From JARRPM01 sp963792815 (GTDB lineage Bacteria > Pseudomonadota > Gammaproteobacteria > Pseudomonadales > Halieaceae): DNA of 64,000 bases. The notes below the pieces were generated by a model. That model was not told where the DNA came from, ran no database searches, and saw only the letters and a list, made by a program, of their open reading frames with translations. Below are positions 36,313-49,057 of the stretch, piece by piece. The position numbers and the translations under genes were made by a program. The DNA is taken from positions 21,613-85,612 of the forward strand of contig CAWBXR010000021.1 in the NCBI GenBank assembly GCA_963792815.1, written 5' to 3'. Position 1 is the first letter of the stretch. Every line of letters starts with the position of its first letter.

Positions 36313-36555
36313 TCAGTCCCCGCTACCTTTCAGCACCAGTTGCACTACCGTGAAAACGGTGCCGATAAACAGCAGTGTAAAAATAATGCCAGCTGCGATA
36401 AATACGCCCAGCCTGCCCTGTTTGAAATCCCTTTCCCTGTTTTTACTGCTCTGAACACCCAGGCCCGCAGCCATAACGCTGCTGACAACCTGCAAGGGGT
36501 TAAGCGACTTGTCGCTTTTTTGCTCTTGTTCTTCCTTGTTTTCCTGTTCCGCCAT
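36313..36555 (-). CDS. DUF2970 family membrane protein
   Basis: An 80-residue protein with an acidic, Lys/Glu-rich start (MAEQENKEEQEQ), the family-typical PLQVVSSVMAAGLGVQS, and one C-terminal membrane helix (LGVFIAAGIIFTLLFIGTVF). The ATG at 36555 has GAGGAG upstream; a longer frame overlaps metH without support. It lies 13 bases after the metH stop on the same strand and is probably co-transcribed. Function unknown. Confidence 0.85.
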   Translation of the reverse strand: MAEQENKEEQEQKSDKSLNPLQVVSSVMAAGLGVQSSKNRERDFKQGRLGVFIAAGIIFTLLFIGTVFTVVQLVLKGSGD

Positions 36556-36568
36556 CACCGGCTCCTCG

Positions 36569-40261
<3,693 letters not shown>

Positions 40262-40383
40262 GGTCTGTCCAGGTTTCTGAGGCGGGAGCGGCGCGGCGCT
40301 CCTGCTGAAAAAGCTGGCTAGTCTAGCAGATTGGCGGGCGGCCAGCAGGTGGTGCTCGCGTTTTTGTGAACAAGTTTGTTAGA

Positions 40384-40407
40384 ATACCTGAGTATTTTAC
40401 TCGGAAT
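40384..40407 (+). promoter_or_regulatory. IscR type 1-like operator before nfuA
   Basis: ATACCTGAGTATTTTACTCGGAAT, given here in two parts as ATACCTGAGT and ATTTTACTCGGAAT, matches most positions of the type 1 IscR consensus (ATA-pyrimidine-rich-GA-T ... A-TC-purines). It ends 10 bases before the nfuA ATG and overlaps a possible -10 (TAGAAT, 40380-40385), a position suited to repression by iron-sulfur IscR. Confidence 0.6.
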
Positions 40408-40417
40408 GGAATTTTCG

Positions 40418-40993
40418 ATGGTCACCATCACTGAATCAGCCCAGGACTACCTCGCAGAACTGCTGTCAAAACAGGAGGATGCGCTCGGTGTAAGGGTGTT
40501 TATCAACCAGCCCGGCACTGCGAAGGCGGAGACCTGTATCGCCTACTGTCGCGACGGTGACCTGCAGGAAGGGGACGAAGAGCGTGAGCTCAAGGGCTTC
40601 AAGGCCTGGTTTGATGCGCGCAGCCTGCCGTTCCTGGAAGACGCACTGGTCGACTACTCCAAGGACCGGATGGGTGGCCAGCTCACCATCAAGGCGCCCA
40701 ATGCCAAGATGCCCCGGGTGGACGCGGACAGCCCGCTCGAAGACCGGATCAATTATGTTTTGTACAACGAGATCAACCCCTCGCTGGCGGCCCACGGCGG
40801 TGAGGTGAGCCTGGTGGAAGTGACTGATGATCTCTACGCGATATTGCGCTTTGGCGGTGGCTGCCAGGGGTGCAGCGCGGTGGACATGACGCTCAAGAGC
40901 GGCGTGGAGAAAACCCTGCTGGAACAGCTGCCCCAGTTAAAGGGTGTGCGCGATATGACAGACCACAGCGACCGCTCCCAGGCCTATTATTGA
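40418..40993 (+). CDS. nfuA: Fe-S biogenesis protein NfuA
   Basis: Carrier that delivers 4Fe-4S clusters to client apoproteins, especially under oxidative or iron stress. An N-terminal degenerate A-type domain (residues 1-95) precedes the Nfu domain with the cluster-binding CxxC in GGGCQGCSAVD. The ATG at 40418 (MVTITESAQ, 191 residues) has GGA 7 bases upstream and matches family starts; a frame beginning at 40376 would run through the operator. An IscR-like box lies directly before it. Confidence 0.94.
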   Translation: MVTITESAQDYLAELLSKQEDALGVRVFINQPGTAKAETCIAYCRDGDLQEGDEERELKGFKAWFDARSLPFLEDALVDYSKDRMGGQLTIKAPNAKMPRVDADSPLEDRINYVLYNEINPSLAAHGGEVSLVEVTDDLYAILRFGGGCQGCSAVDMTLKSGVEKTLLEQLPQLKGVRDMTDHSDRSQAYY

Positions 40994-41028
40994 GCCTCGG
41001 GCAGCGGCATCCCCCGTGCCCAGGCAGA

Positions 41029-41050
41029 GCCTGTCCTGATCAGGACAGGC
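41029..41050. terminator. Perfect 22-base palindrome between convergent genes
   Basis: GCCTGTCCTGATCAGGACAGGC is self-complementary over 11 bp and overlaps the last codons of the DAHP synthase gene, 36 bases after nfuA. It lacks a T-run on either strand, so it may act as a weak bidirectional terminator or simply protect transcript ends. Confidence 0.4.
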
Positions 41051-42113
41051 GCCCGGGCAACACCGATTTCACTTTTTCCCGCATGGCGCGCAGGCACTGT
41101 TCCGTCGCTGCCCAGTCAATGCAGCCATCGGTAACCGAGACGCCGTAGGCGAGCTCCTCCAGGTTGGCCGGGATCGACTGGCTGCCCGCATTGATATTGC
41201 TTTCAATCATCAGACCGACAATGGACTTGTTGCCCTCGAGAATCTGGTTGGCCACGTTCTCAACGACCAGTGGTTGCAGTTCGGGCTGTTTGTTGCTGTT
41301 GGCATGGCTGCAGTCGACCATGATATTGCAGGGTACGCGGGCCTTCTCCAGGGCCTCTTCGCACAGGCGAATATGCACTGAATCGTAGTTCGGGCCAGCG
41401 CTGCCGCCGCGCAGCACAATATGGCCGTAAGGGTTGCCGCGGGTGGTGAAGACCGCAACCTGGCCTTCGCTGTTGATTCCCAGGAAACGGTGGGGTTTGG
41501 CGACCGAATTGAGGGCGTTGGTAGCTACCGTCAGGCCGCCGTCCGTGCCGTTCTTGAAACCCACCGGTGACGACAGTCCACTGGCCATTTCACGATGGGT
41601 CTGGGACTCGGTAGTGCGGGCGCCAATGGCGCTCCAGCTGATCAGGTCCTGGAGGTATTGCGGTGAAATCGGGTCCAGTGCTTCGGTGGATGTGGGCAGG
41701 CCCAGCTCGAGTATGTCCAGCAGCAGCTGGCGGCCAATATGCAGCCCCTCTTCGATTTTGAAGGAATCATCCAGGTGCGGGTCATTGATCAGCCCCTTCC
41801 ACCCCACTGTCGTGCGCGGTTTCTCGAAATACACGCGCATGACTATATACAGCGTGTCGGACAGTTCATCCGCCAGGGCTTTCAGCCTGCGGGCGTAGTC
41901 CATTGCCGCTGCCGGGTCATGGATAGAACAGGGGCCGACCACCACGAAAAACCGATGGTCCTTGCGATCCAGAATATCCTGGATTACCTTGCGGCTGCCA
42001 GTGACCACGTCGTGGACGCGGTTCGACATCGGCAAGGCGCGCTTCAGTTGCTCTGGCGTGACCAGTACGTCCTGCGATCCGACATTGACATTGTGGACTT
42101 CGATATTGCTCAT
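41040..42113 (-). CDS. aroG: 3-deoxy-7-phosphoheptulonate synthase, class I
   Basis: First step of aromatic amino-acid synthesis: condenses phosphoenolpyruvate with erythrose 4-phosphate. Class I features: VVVGPCSIHDP with a metal-site Cys, MRVYFEKPRTTVGWKG, GARTTESQTHREMASGLS, GFKNGTDG and DCSHANSNK. Length 357. Which amino acid inhibits it (the AroF, AroG or AroH distinction) cannot be decided by eye, so the symbol is provisional. Confidence 0.93.
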   Translation of the reverse strand: MSNIEVHNVNVGSQDVLVTPEQLKRALPMSNRVHDVVTGSRKVIQDILDRKDHRFFVVVGPCSIHDPAAAMDYARRLKALADELSDTLYIVMRVYFEKPRTTVGWKGLINDPHLDDSFKIEEGLHIGRQLLLDILELGLPTSTEALDPISPQYLQDLISWSAIGARTTESQTHREMASGLSSPVGFKNGTDGGLTVATNALNSVAKPHRFLGINSEGQVAVFTTRGNPYGHIVLRGGSAGPNYDSVHIRLCEEALEKARVPCNIMVDCSHANSNKQPELQPLVVENVANQILEGNKSIVGLMIESNINAGSQSIPANLEELAYGVSVTDGCIDWAATEQCLRAMREKVKSVLPGRLS

Positions 42114-42278
42114 CGGTAGTTACCTGATACAGTCATTCTCATTCCCGGCCTGCCGTTATGTACCCGGAAACGGGGCCGGTGCCCGGCGTAGGGGGCGGAA
42201 TTCTATAGCACTGGGGCCACATTGGGTAGGCACCGCTGCCCGACGGGCGATGGTGCGGAAACAGGCAAGGAGGGACGA

Positions 42279-44957
42279 TTGACGCCTACGCTGTATGACA
42301 TCTCGCCACTGATTCCGCTGGTGGAGAGCGGTTTCGTGCTACTCACGCCCAACTATCGCCTGGCCAGGCGGATCAGGGCGGAATGGGCTGAGCACCAGGC
42401 CCGCAGCGGTGCCCGCGTGTGGGAACCGGCTCCGGTGCAGCCCCTGGCCGGCTGGCTGCAGCAACAGTGGCAGCAGGCTGTGGCGCTGGACCTGCTGCCC
42501 CCGCTGGTGCAGATCAGCGCCGGGCAGTCACTGGAGCTGTGGCAGCAGGTGATCGCCAGGCAGGAGCGGGAGACCGACCAGTATCACCTGCTGCGCCCGG
42601 CGGCCGCCGCCGAACTGGCCGGCCAGGCCAGGGAAACCCTGCTGCGATGGCAGGTGGACACCCGCCAGCCAATCATCCGCCAGCTGTTCGGGATGGACAC
42701 CGACTGCGCCACCTTCCTGCGCTGGCTCGAACTGTTTGATCAGCGCCTGGCGGCCGCGGGCATGGGCACCGCCGACGATTGTGTCCGGCAGTTGCAGGCC
42801 TGCGCAGGCAAACTGACCGCGAGCAAGGTCGCACTGCTTGAATTCGATGACATTCCGCCCCTTTACCGGGCTGCCGTGTCCGCGCTGTCAGAGCGCGTAC
42901 TGGAGATGCCCCCCGCCGGGCGTGTCGGGGAACGCCAGCTGCACGCGTTTGCGGACAAGCGCGCCGAGTTGCAGGCGGTGGCCCGCTGGGCTGTCGCGAC
43001 CACCGTGGAACAGCCTTCAGCCTCGATCGGCATCGTCCTGAGCGACATGGCAGGCGATCGCGTGGCGCTGGAATACCTGCTGCGCCGCGAGTTCGACTGC
43101 CTGGGCGAGAACTACGCCAGCCTGCCGGTGAATTTCTCCACCGGTATTGCGCTGGACCGGACACCGGTGGCCCGCGACGCGCTGGCGGCGCTGGCATTGG
43201 CGGGCCCGAGAACGACGGTTGCGGCGGTGCAGGCGCTGCTCCGTTCACGTTTCCTGGACCTGCCGGATGCCGCTACGCCCCTGGCCAGTTGCTTCGTAAA
43301 CAGGCTGTTCGACGCCGGCCGGGAGGAACTCGATACTGTCGACCTGCGCCACGCAGCCAGTGATGTCAGGCTCGGGCAGGACAAGGGACTGTCGCTGGGA
43401 CGGCATCTGCTGCAGATCTCAACCCTGCGCGAGTTGCGCCAGCGACACTTGCCGTCAGCCTGGATAGAGCATTTTTGCACAGTGCTGTCGGTCTGGGGAT
43501 GGCCCGGCAGCGGGCCACTGGATTCGCTGGAATTCCAGCAGGTGGAGTTGTGGTACCGCACCCTTGATGAGTTTCGCCGTTACGATGCGGTCTGTGAGCC
43601 GCTGGATTTCAGCCGGGCGCTGGCCCTGCTGCGCAGCAGCTGCGCCCGGCAAATGTCACAGCCCCAGACCGCGGACAGCAGCGTGCAGGTGCTGGGCCCG
43701 CTGGAGGCCGCCGGCCTGGCGTTCGACCAGCTTTGGCTGTGTGGCATGCAGGCCGGCCGCTGGCCCGCTCCTGCTCGCCCCAGCCCCTTCATACCCCAGT
43801 CGTTGCAGCGGCGACTGCAGATGCCCCACGCCACCGCGGAGCGCGAGTGGGCGTTTGCCGCCGGCCTGCTCGAGCAGTACACCCGCTCGACGCCGGTGCT
43901 GCACGCCAGCTTTTGCCGCCAGCTGGACGATGTACCGGAGATGCCAAGCGCACTGCTGGAGGGCTTTGTTCTCGCAACGGAAGTCCCCGCGCCCGCGGTC
44001 GATAGCCGCTGGCTGCACCACCGGCAGCAGCACAAGCTGGAGCAGCTGGTCGACGAGTGGGCGCCGCCCCTGGCGGCGGACGAGGCCGCCGGCGTCGGCG
44101 GGGGCAGCGGTCTGCTGGAAGACCAGTCCCAATGCCCGTTCCGGGCCTTCGCCAAGCGGCGATTGCGGGTTGAACCCCTGGGCGAATTCAGCCTGGCGCT
44201 GTCCCCGGCTGACCGTGGTTCACTGCTGCACGATGCGCTGAATGGCCTGTGGGGCGAGATTGTCGACCACCGCAGCCTGGTGGCGCTGGACGATGCGGCC
44301 GAGGAAAAGGCAGTGGCAGGCGCGGTCCAGGGCGCGATCTCGGCGTTTCCTGCCGGGCGCCGGCGCCTGCTCGGGTCTGCCTACTGGCAGCTGGAGGAAC
44401 AGCGCCTCGCGGGATTGCTAATGGAGTGGCTGGCGATAGAGAAGCTGCGCGGTGAATTTGTGGTGGCCCAGCGGGAGCAGGATATAGCCCTCGCTCTCGG
44501 CCAATTGAAACTGAATCTTCGGGTGGACCGGATTGACCGCCTCCCCGATGGCTCCCAGGTAATTATTGACTACAAGTCCGGTGCCAGCCGGGTGCAGGAC
44601 TGGTTGGGGGAGCGCCCGGCCAAACCCCAGTTGCTGCTGTATGGTATTGCCGCGCCGGACGCCGCCGCGGCGCTGGCCTTCGCCCAGCTGCGCCCGCGCG
44701 ACAGCAAGTTTGTGGGGCTGGGGCGGGTCGCCGCCGCTCCCGGTATCGCCACGGATATTGAAAAAACGGTCCAGGAGCGTATGCCCGCCACCGATTGGGA
44801 GTCGCTGAATGCCTGCTGGCGGGATAACCTGGAACGGCTGGCCGCCGAGTTTCTGGCCGGGGACGCCAGGGTGGACCCGCTGGCAAACGCCAGTTGCAAC
44901 TGGTGCGGCTTGCAGCCGCTGTGTCGGATCGGTGCGCCCGAGGCGGAGCCCGTATGA
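42279..44957 (+). CDS. AddB-like nuclease/helicase-like DNA repair protein
   Basis: An 892-residue protein of the probable DNA-repair family that pairs with an AddA/RecB-like helicase. The C-terminal PD-(D/E)XK nuclease site is VDRIDRL ... VIIDYKSGAS. Cysteines in QSQCPFRAFA and in CNWCGLQPLC match the 4Fe-4S staple of AddB nucleases. The N-terminal half is helicase-like without an obvious Walker motif. The start is TTG at 42279, preceded by an excellent AAGGAGGG; the upstream in-frame ATG at 42222 has none. It overlaps the next gene by 4 bases. Confidence 0.85.
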   Translation: MTPTLYDISPLIPLVESGFVLLTPNYRLARRIRAEWAEHQARSGARVWEPAPVQPLAGWLQQQWQQAVALDLLPPLVQISAGQSLELWQQVIARQERETDQYHLLRPAAAAELAGQARETLLRWQVDTRQPIIRQLFGMDTDCATFLRWLELFDQRLAAAGMGTADDCVRQLQACAGKLTASKVALLEFDDIPPLYRAAVSALSERVLEMPPAGRVGERQLHAFADKRAELQAVARWAVATTVEQPSASIGIVLSDMAGDRVALEYLLRREFDCLGENYASLPVNFSTGIALDRTPVARDALAALALAGPRTTVAAVQALLRSRFLDLPDAATPLASCFVNRLFDAGREELDTVDLRHAASDVRLGQDKGLSLGRHLLQISTLRELRQRHLPSAWIEHFCTVLSVWGWPGSGPLDSLEFQQVELWYRTLDEFRRYDAVCEPLDFSRALALLRSSCARQMSQPQTADSSVQVLGPLEAAGLAFDQLWLCGMQAGRWPAPARPSPFIPQSLQRRLQMPHATAEREWAFAAGLLEQYTRSTPVLHASFCRQLDDVPEMPSALLEGFVLATEVPAPAVDSRWLHHRQQHKLEQLVDEWAPPLAADEAAGVGGGSGLLEDQSQCPFRAFAKRRLRVEPLGEFSLALSPADRGSLLHDALNGLWGEIVDHRSLVALDDAAEEKAVAGAVQGAISAFPAGRRRLLGSAYWQLEEQRLAGLLMEWLAIEKLRGEFVVAQREQDIALALGQLKLNLRVDRIDRLPDGSQVIIDYKSGASRVQDWLGERPAKPQLLLYGIAAPDAAAALAFAQLRPRDSKFVGLGRVAAAPGIATDIEKTVQERMPATDWESLNACWRDNLERLAAEFLAGDARVDPLANASCNWCGLQPLCRIGAPEAEPV

Positions 44958-47900
44958 GTATCGTCGATGCCGCCGAGCGCAGGCGCGCCATAGATCCCGC
45001 ACACAGTTTCTGCGTCAGTGCCCCGGCGGGTTCCGGTAAAACCGAATTGCTGATCCAGCGGTACCTGCGCCTGCTGTCCCGGGTGGAGCGCCCCGAACAG
45101 GTTCTGGCCATCACCTTTACCCGCAAGGCCGCGGCAGAGATGCGCGAGAGGGTGGTGGTTGCGCTGCTCGCCGCCCAGCGCGACGAGCCCTGCGACACTG
45201 CTCACCAGCAGGTCACCCGGAAACTGGCGCAGGAGGCGCTGGTGGCGGATGAGCGCGGCAGCTGGCAGCTGGTGCGGGACATTTCCCGCCTTAACATCAA
45301 AACCATCGACAGCTTCTGCGGAGGACTTACCCGGCAAATGCCGGTACTCAGTGACTTCGGCGGCCAGGCCAGCCTGCTGGATGACGCTAGTGAACTCTAC
45401 GCGCAGGCTGTTGTGGAGTTGTTTCGTCGGGTCGATGACCAGGACGCGGCAGCGGCAGATATGAAAGCCCTGATGTTGCACTTCGACAACAACTGGGAGC
45501 GCCTGCAAAGCCTGTTGGTGGCTATGCTGGCCCGGCGCGACCAATGGCGCCAGTACGTGGGTGTTCACCGGAACCCCGACGCGTCCGAGGCCTACCTGGT
45601 GGCGACCGTGCAGGACCTGGTGCGCGGTGAGCTGTCGACACTCGCGGAGCGGCTGGGCCCCTACCAGGGCGAATTGCTGGACCTGATGCGTTACGCCGCC
45701 GCCAATCTCGGCGGGGCTGCTCCGGGTGCGTTCCCCGGCAGCGAGCCCGGTGACATCGTCGCCTGGCGCGCGCTGCGAAATATGCTGCTTACCAATACCG
45801 GCACCTGGCGCAAGCGCCTGGACAAAACCATCGGCTTTCCTGCTGGCAAAGGCCTACCAACCGAACGCAAGGCGCAACTGAATGGCATCCTGGCGGAACT
45901 GGCCCAGCTCGACGGACTGGAGCAGATGGTGGCGGATATCAGCATCCTGCCTGCAATCGACACCGGTAGTGAATCCTGGCAGCTGCTGGTTCATCTGTCC
46001 CGCCTGTTGCCGCAGCTGGCGGCGGAATTGTTGTTGGTATTCCAGCGCGAGGGCGCGGTAGATCACAGCCAGGTCGCCCTGTCGGCGCTGCAGGCGCTCG
46101 GCGATGATGAGGCACCTACCGAACTGGCGCTACGGCTGGATTACCAGATCGAGCACATCCTGGTAGATGAATTCCAGGATACCGCGATCAATCAGTACGA
46201 CCTGGTGCATGCCCTTACCCGCGGCTGGGGCCAGCATAATCAGGACAACCCCCAGGCGCCGCGCACGGTGATGATTGTCGGCGACGGCATGCAGTCCATC
46301 TACGGTTTCAGGGGGGCCAACGTGGGCCTGTTCCTCAAGGCGCGACTGGAAGGTTTTAATGGCGTCCGGCTGGAACACCTCCAACTGCGCTGTAACTTCC
46401 GCTCGGATGCGGGCCTGGTGGAGTGGGTTAACGCCAGTTTTGCGGCGGCCTTTCCCGCCACAGATGATATCAACCGGGGCAGGGTGCGCTTCACCCCCGC
46501 GGCGCCGGTGCGCGCCGCGGGCAGCGCACCCGCTGTCGAACTGCACGCTTTTCAGGGAGACGACGCCACACAGCAGGAGATCGCTTTCGTCTGCGCACAG
46601 ATTGCCGCTGCCTGGGCCGACCCGGGCTGCACCAGCATTGCCGTGCTGGGGCGCAGCCGGACTCATCTGCAGCCAGTCATCAGCGGCCTGCGCAAACTAT
46701 CGATTCCCTATACGGCGCAGGCTATGGATAGCCTCGCCCGCTCTACGCTGGTCGGCGACCTCGTGACCCTGTGTCGGGCTCTGGCATGCGATGCGGATCG
46801 ACTCGCCTGGATGGCGCTGCTGCGGGCCCCCTGGTGCGGCCTCTGCCTCGCGGACCTGCTTCAGCTTGGCCGGTGGGGCGATAGCCCCCGCTATACCCCG
46901 CTGTGGAGTGCGCTGCAGGACAGTGCTTTGCGGCAAACCCTGTCAGCGGATGGCAGGCGTCGGGTCGAGGCTCTACTGGGTCCACTGCAACGCGCGCGGC
47001 AGAAACGGGACCGCCTGGGGTTGCGGGCCTGGATCGAGCGAGCCTGGCTGGACCTGGGCGGCCCGGCTACCGCTGCGGACAGTGCGGCGCTGATCGACGC
47101 GGAGAGTTTTTTCCAACTGCTGGAGCAGGCGGAGCACGAGGGTCGCGGGCTCGATGTCCAGTGGCTGCAGGCGCGCCTGGAAAAACAGTTCATGAACGGC
47201 GGCGAGTCGCAGAGCAAGGTGCAGATCATGACCCTGCACAAGGCCAAGGGGCTGGAATTCGACTGCGTGTTTATTCCCCAGCTGGCCAGGTCATCGCGGG
47301 TCGACGATCGCGAACTGTTGCTATGGGACGAGCACACCGGCCCGGGGGGCGAACGCAGTTTCCTGCTGGCGGCGGATGATCACAGTGAAAAGGGTGCGCC
47401 CACGCTCTATAACTACCTGGACAAATTGCGCAAGGACAAGAGCCAGCTGGAAGGTACACGCCTGCTATACGTTGGCGCGACCCGCGCGATCAGGCAACTG
47501 GTGCTGAGTGCGAGCCTGCAGCCTGAGCGCAGCGGTGACCTGAAGCCCCCGACGGGGCGCAGCCTGCTGCGGCCGATCTGGGAAAGCTTCCGGCAGGAGA
47601 TGACCCTGCACGAGGCGGACCCGGCTCCCGCCCGGGAGGCGTCGCCTGTGTCCGGCAGACCGCTACTGCGCCTGCAAACGCGCGCCGCGCCCGCCGGGCT
47701 TGCGGCACCCGTCCCTGCGGGCGACGAGGACGCCAATATTCCGCCGCGGAGCGATAACTACCCCGAGCGCTGTGTGGGCACGGTGGTACATATGGCGCTG
47801 GACGAACTGTCCCGGCGCGAAGAGCTTCCCAATGCGCTGGACCAGAGCGATAAAGCGCGCTGGCGTGCGGCGCTGTCTGAACTGGGGCTCTGGGGTCAGG

Positions 47901-48313
47901 CCCTGGACCATGCCCAGGCTGCGCTGGAACGGGCGCTCGCCACTACCCTGGCACCGGATGGGGAGGGCAGGTGGATTCTGTCGAACAGGCATCGCCAGTC
48001 GCGCAGCGAATGGCCGCTGAGCCGGGTCGACCCGGCTACCGGGCGGGTCGAGGACCTGGTGATAGACCGCAGCTTTGTGGATCCCTCCAACGATGTTCGC
48101 TGGCTGATCGATTACAAGAACAGCCGTCCGGCAGCAGGCGAAACACTGGAGGAATTTTGCGTTCGCCAGGGGCGGGAGTATCGCGGGCAACTGTTGCGCT
48201 ACCGCCAGGCGCTGAGCGAGCTGGGCCGGGAGGCGATTTGCTGCGCCCTGTACTTTACCAGTGTGGGACAGCTGTACCATATGAAGGAACTCGATCTCGA
48301 GGCGAGGGAGTAA
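44954..48313 (+). CDS. UvrD/AddA-like helicase-nuclease
   Basis: Superfamily 1 helicase with nuclease, 1119 residues, probable motor of a double-strand-break end-processing complex with the upstream protein. Walker A is APAGSGKTELL, motif II ILVDEFQDT, motif III YGFRGA, motif V/VI includes VQIMTLHKAKGLEFD and RLLYVGATRA. The C-terminal nuclease site is LVIDRSF ... WLIDYKNSRP. The ATG at 44954 overlaps the preceding stop. The pair is distinct from classical RecBCD but plays an equivalent end-resection role in related genomes, by inference. Confidence 0.87.
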   Translation: MSIVDAAERRRAIDPAHSFCVSAPAGSGKTELLIQRYLRLLSRVERPEQVLAITFTRKAAAEMRERVVVALLAAQRDEPCDTAHQQVTRKLAQEALVADERGSWQLVRDISRLNIKTIDSFCGGLTRQMPVLSDFGGQASLLDDASELYAQAVVELFRRVDDQDAAAADMKALMLHFDNNWERLQSLLVAMLARRDQWRQYVGVHRNPDASEAYLVATVQDLVRGELSTLAERLGPYQGELLDLMRYAAANLGGAAPGAFPGSEPGDIVAWRALRNMLLTNTGTWRKRLDKTIGFPAGKGLPTERKAQLNGILAELAQLDGLEQMVADISILPAIDTGSESWQLLVHLSRLLPQLAAELLLVFQREGAVDHSQVALSALQALGDDEAPTELALRLDYQIEHILVDEFQDTAINQYDLVHALTRGWGQHNQDNPQAPRTVMIVGDGMQSIYGFRGANVGLFLKARLEGFNGVRLEHLQLRCNFRSDAGLVEWVNASFAAAFPATDDINRGRVRFTPAAPVRAAGSAPAVELHAFQGDDATQQEIAFVCAQIAAAWADPGCTSIAVLGRSRTHLQPVISGLRKLSIPYTAQAMDSLARSTLVGDLVTLCRALACDADRLAWMALLRAPWCGLCLADLLQLGRWGDSPRYTPLWSALQDSALRQTLSADGRRRVEALLGPLQRARQKRDRLGLRAWIERAWLDLGGPATAADSAALIDAESFFQLLEQAEHEGRGLDVQWLQARLEKQFMNGGESQSKVQIMTLHKAKGLEFDCVFIPQLARSSRVDDRELLLWDEHTGPGGERSFLLAADDHSEKGAPTLYNYLDKLRKDKSQLEGTRLLYVGATRAIRQLVLSASLQPERSGDLKPPTGRSLLRPIWESFRQEMTLHEADPAPAREASPVSGRPLLRLQTRAAPAGLAAPVPAGDEDANIPPRSDNYPERCVGTVVHMALDELSRREELPNALDQSDKARWRAALSELGLWGQALDHAQAALERALATTLAPDGEGRWILSNRHRQSRSEWPLSRVDPATGRVEDLVIDRSFVDPSNDVRWLIDYKNSRPAAGETLEEFCVRQGREYRGQLLRYRQALSELGREAICCALYFTSVGQLYHMKELDLEARE

Positions 48314-48319
48314 GAGCCA

Positions 48320-49039
48320 ATGCCCTATTTTCAAGGCAGATATATTGGCAGGGTAGTCGTACTCACCGGCGCCGGGATTTCCGCCGAGTCGGGGGTGCCG
48401 ACCTTTCGCGATGCAGATGGTTTGTGGGAGCGCCACAACCCCATGGACATCGCCACCCCCGAGGCATTCAGGCGTGACCCGGCCCTGGTTTACCGCTTTT
48501 ACAACGCGCGCCGCACGCAGCTGACCCGGGCACAACCGAACGCGGCGCACAAGGCCCTCGCCCGGTTGCAGCGGGATTTTCCGGGGGAGGTATTCCTGGT
48601 TACCCAGAACGTCGACGACCTGCACGAGCGAGGTGGCAGCAGCCAGGTATGCCACATGCATGGCGAGTTGCTGGCCATGTCTTGCACTGCCTGTGAGCTC
48701 AGCATGCGCGCCGGGGGAGAGTTTGACGGTAGCAGCACTTGCCCGGCCTGCGGCGCCAGCGGACAGTTGCGCCCCGATGTGGTCTGGTTCGGGGAAATTC
48801 CCTATCACATGGACGCTATCGAGATGCGCCTGGCGGATTGCGACCTGTTCGTCGCTATCGGCACCTCGGGGCTGGTCTACCCGGCGGCGGGTTTTGTTCG
48901 GCACGCTCTCGCTGCGGGGGCGACCACCGTCGAGATCAACAGCCAGCTGAGTGAAGTCACCGACCTGTTCCACCACCAGCGCACGGGCCTGGCGACAGCA
49001 GCCGTGTCAGCCCTGGTGGACGAACTGCTGCAGCAGTGA
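48320..49039 (+). CDS. cobB: NAD-dependent protein deacylase (sirtuin)
   Basis: Removes acyl groups from lysines using NAD. GAGISAESGVPTFRDADG binds NAD, TQNVDDLHERGG and the catalytic His in CHMHGE follow, and zinc cysteines lie in CTAC and CPAC. The FYNARR motif supplies the Tyr and Arg typical of class III sirtuins that also remove succinyl groups. Length 239. It starts 6 bases after the helicase gene and is likely on the same transcript. Confidence 0.93.
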   Translation: MPYFQGRYIGRVVVLTGAGISAESGVPTFRDADGLWERHNPMDIATPEAFRRDPALVYRFYNARRTQLTRAQPNAAHKALARLQRDFPGEVFLVTQNVDDLHERGGSSQVCHMHGELLAMSCTACELSMRAGGEFDGSSTCPACGASGQLRPDVVWFGEIPYHMDAIEMRLADCDLFVAIGTSGLVYPAAGFVRHALAAGATTVEINSQLSEVTDLFHHQRTGLATAAVSALVDELLQQ

Positions 49040-49057
49040 TCGCACCGCGGGTGGCGC

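Noticed and set aside
40262..40375. Cobalamin or SAM riboswitch before metH
   Set aside because: No B12-box or SAM-riboswitch-like conserved sequence is present in the 114-base gap.
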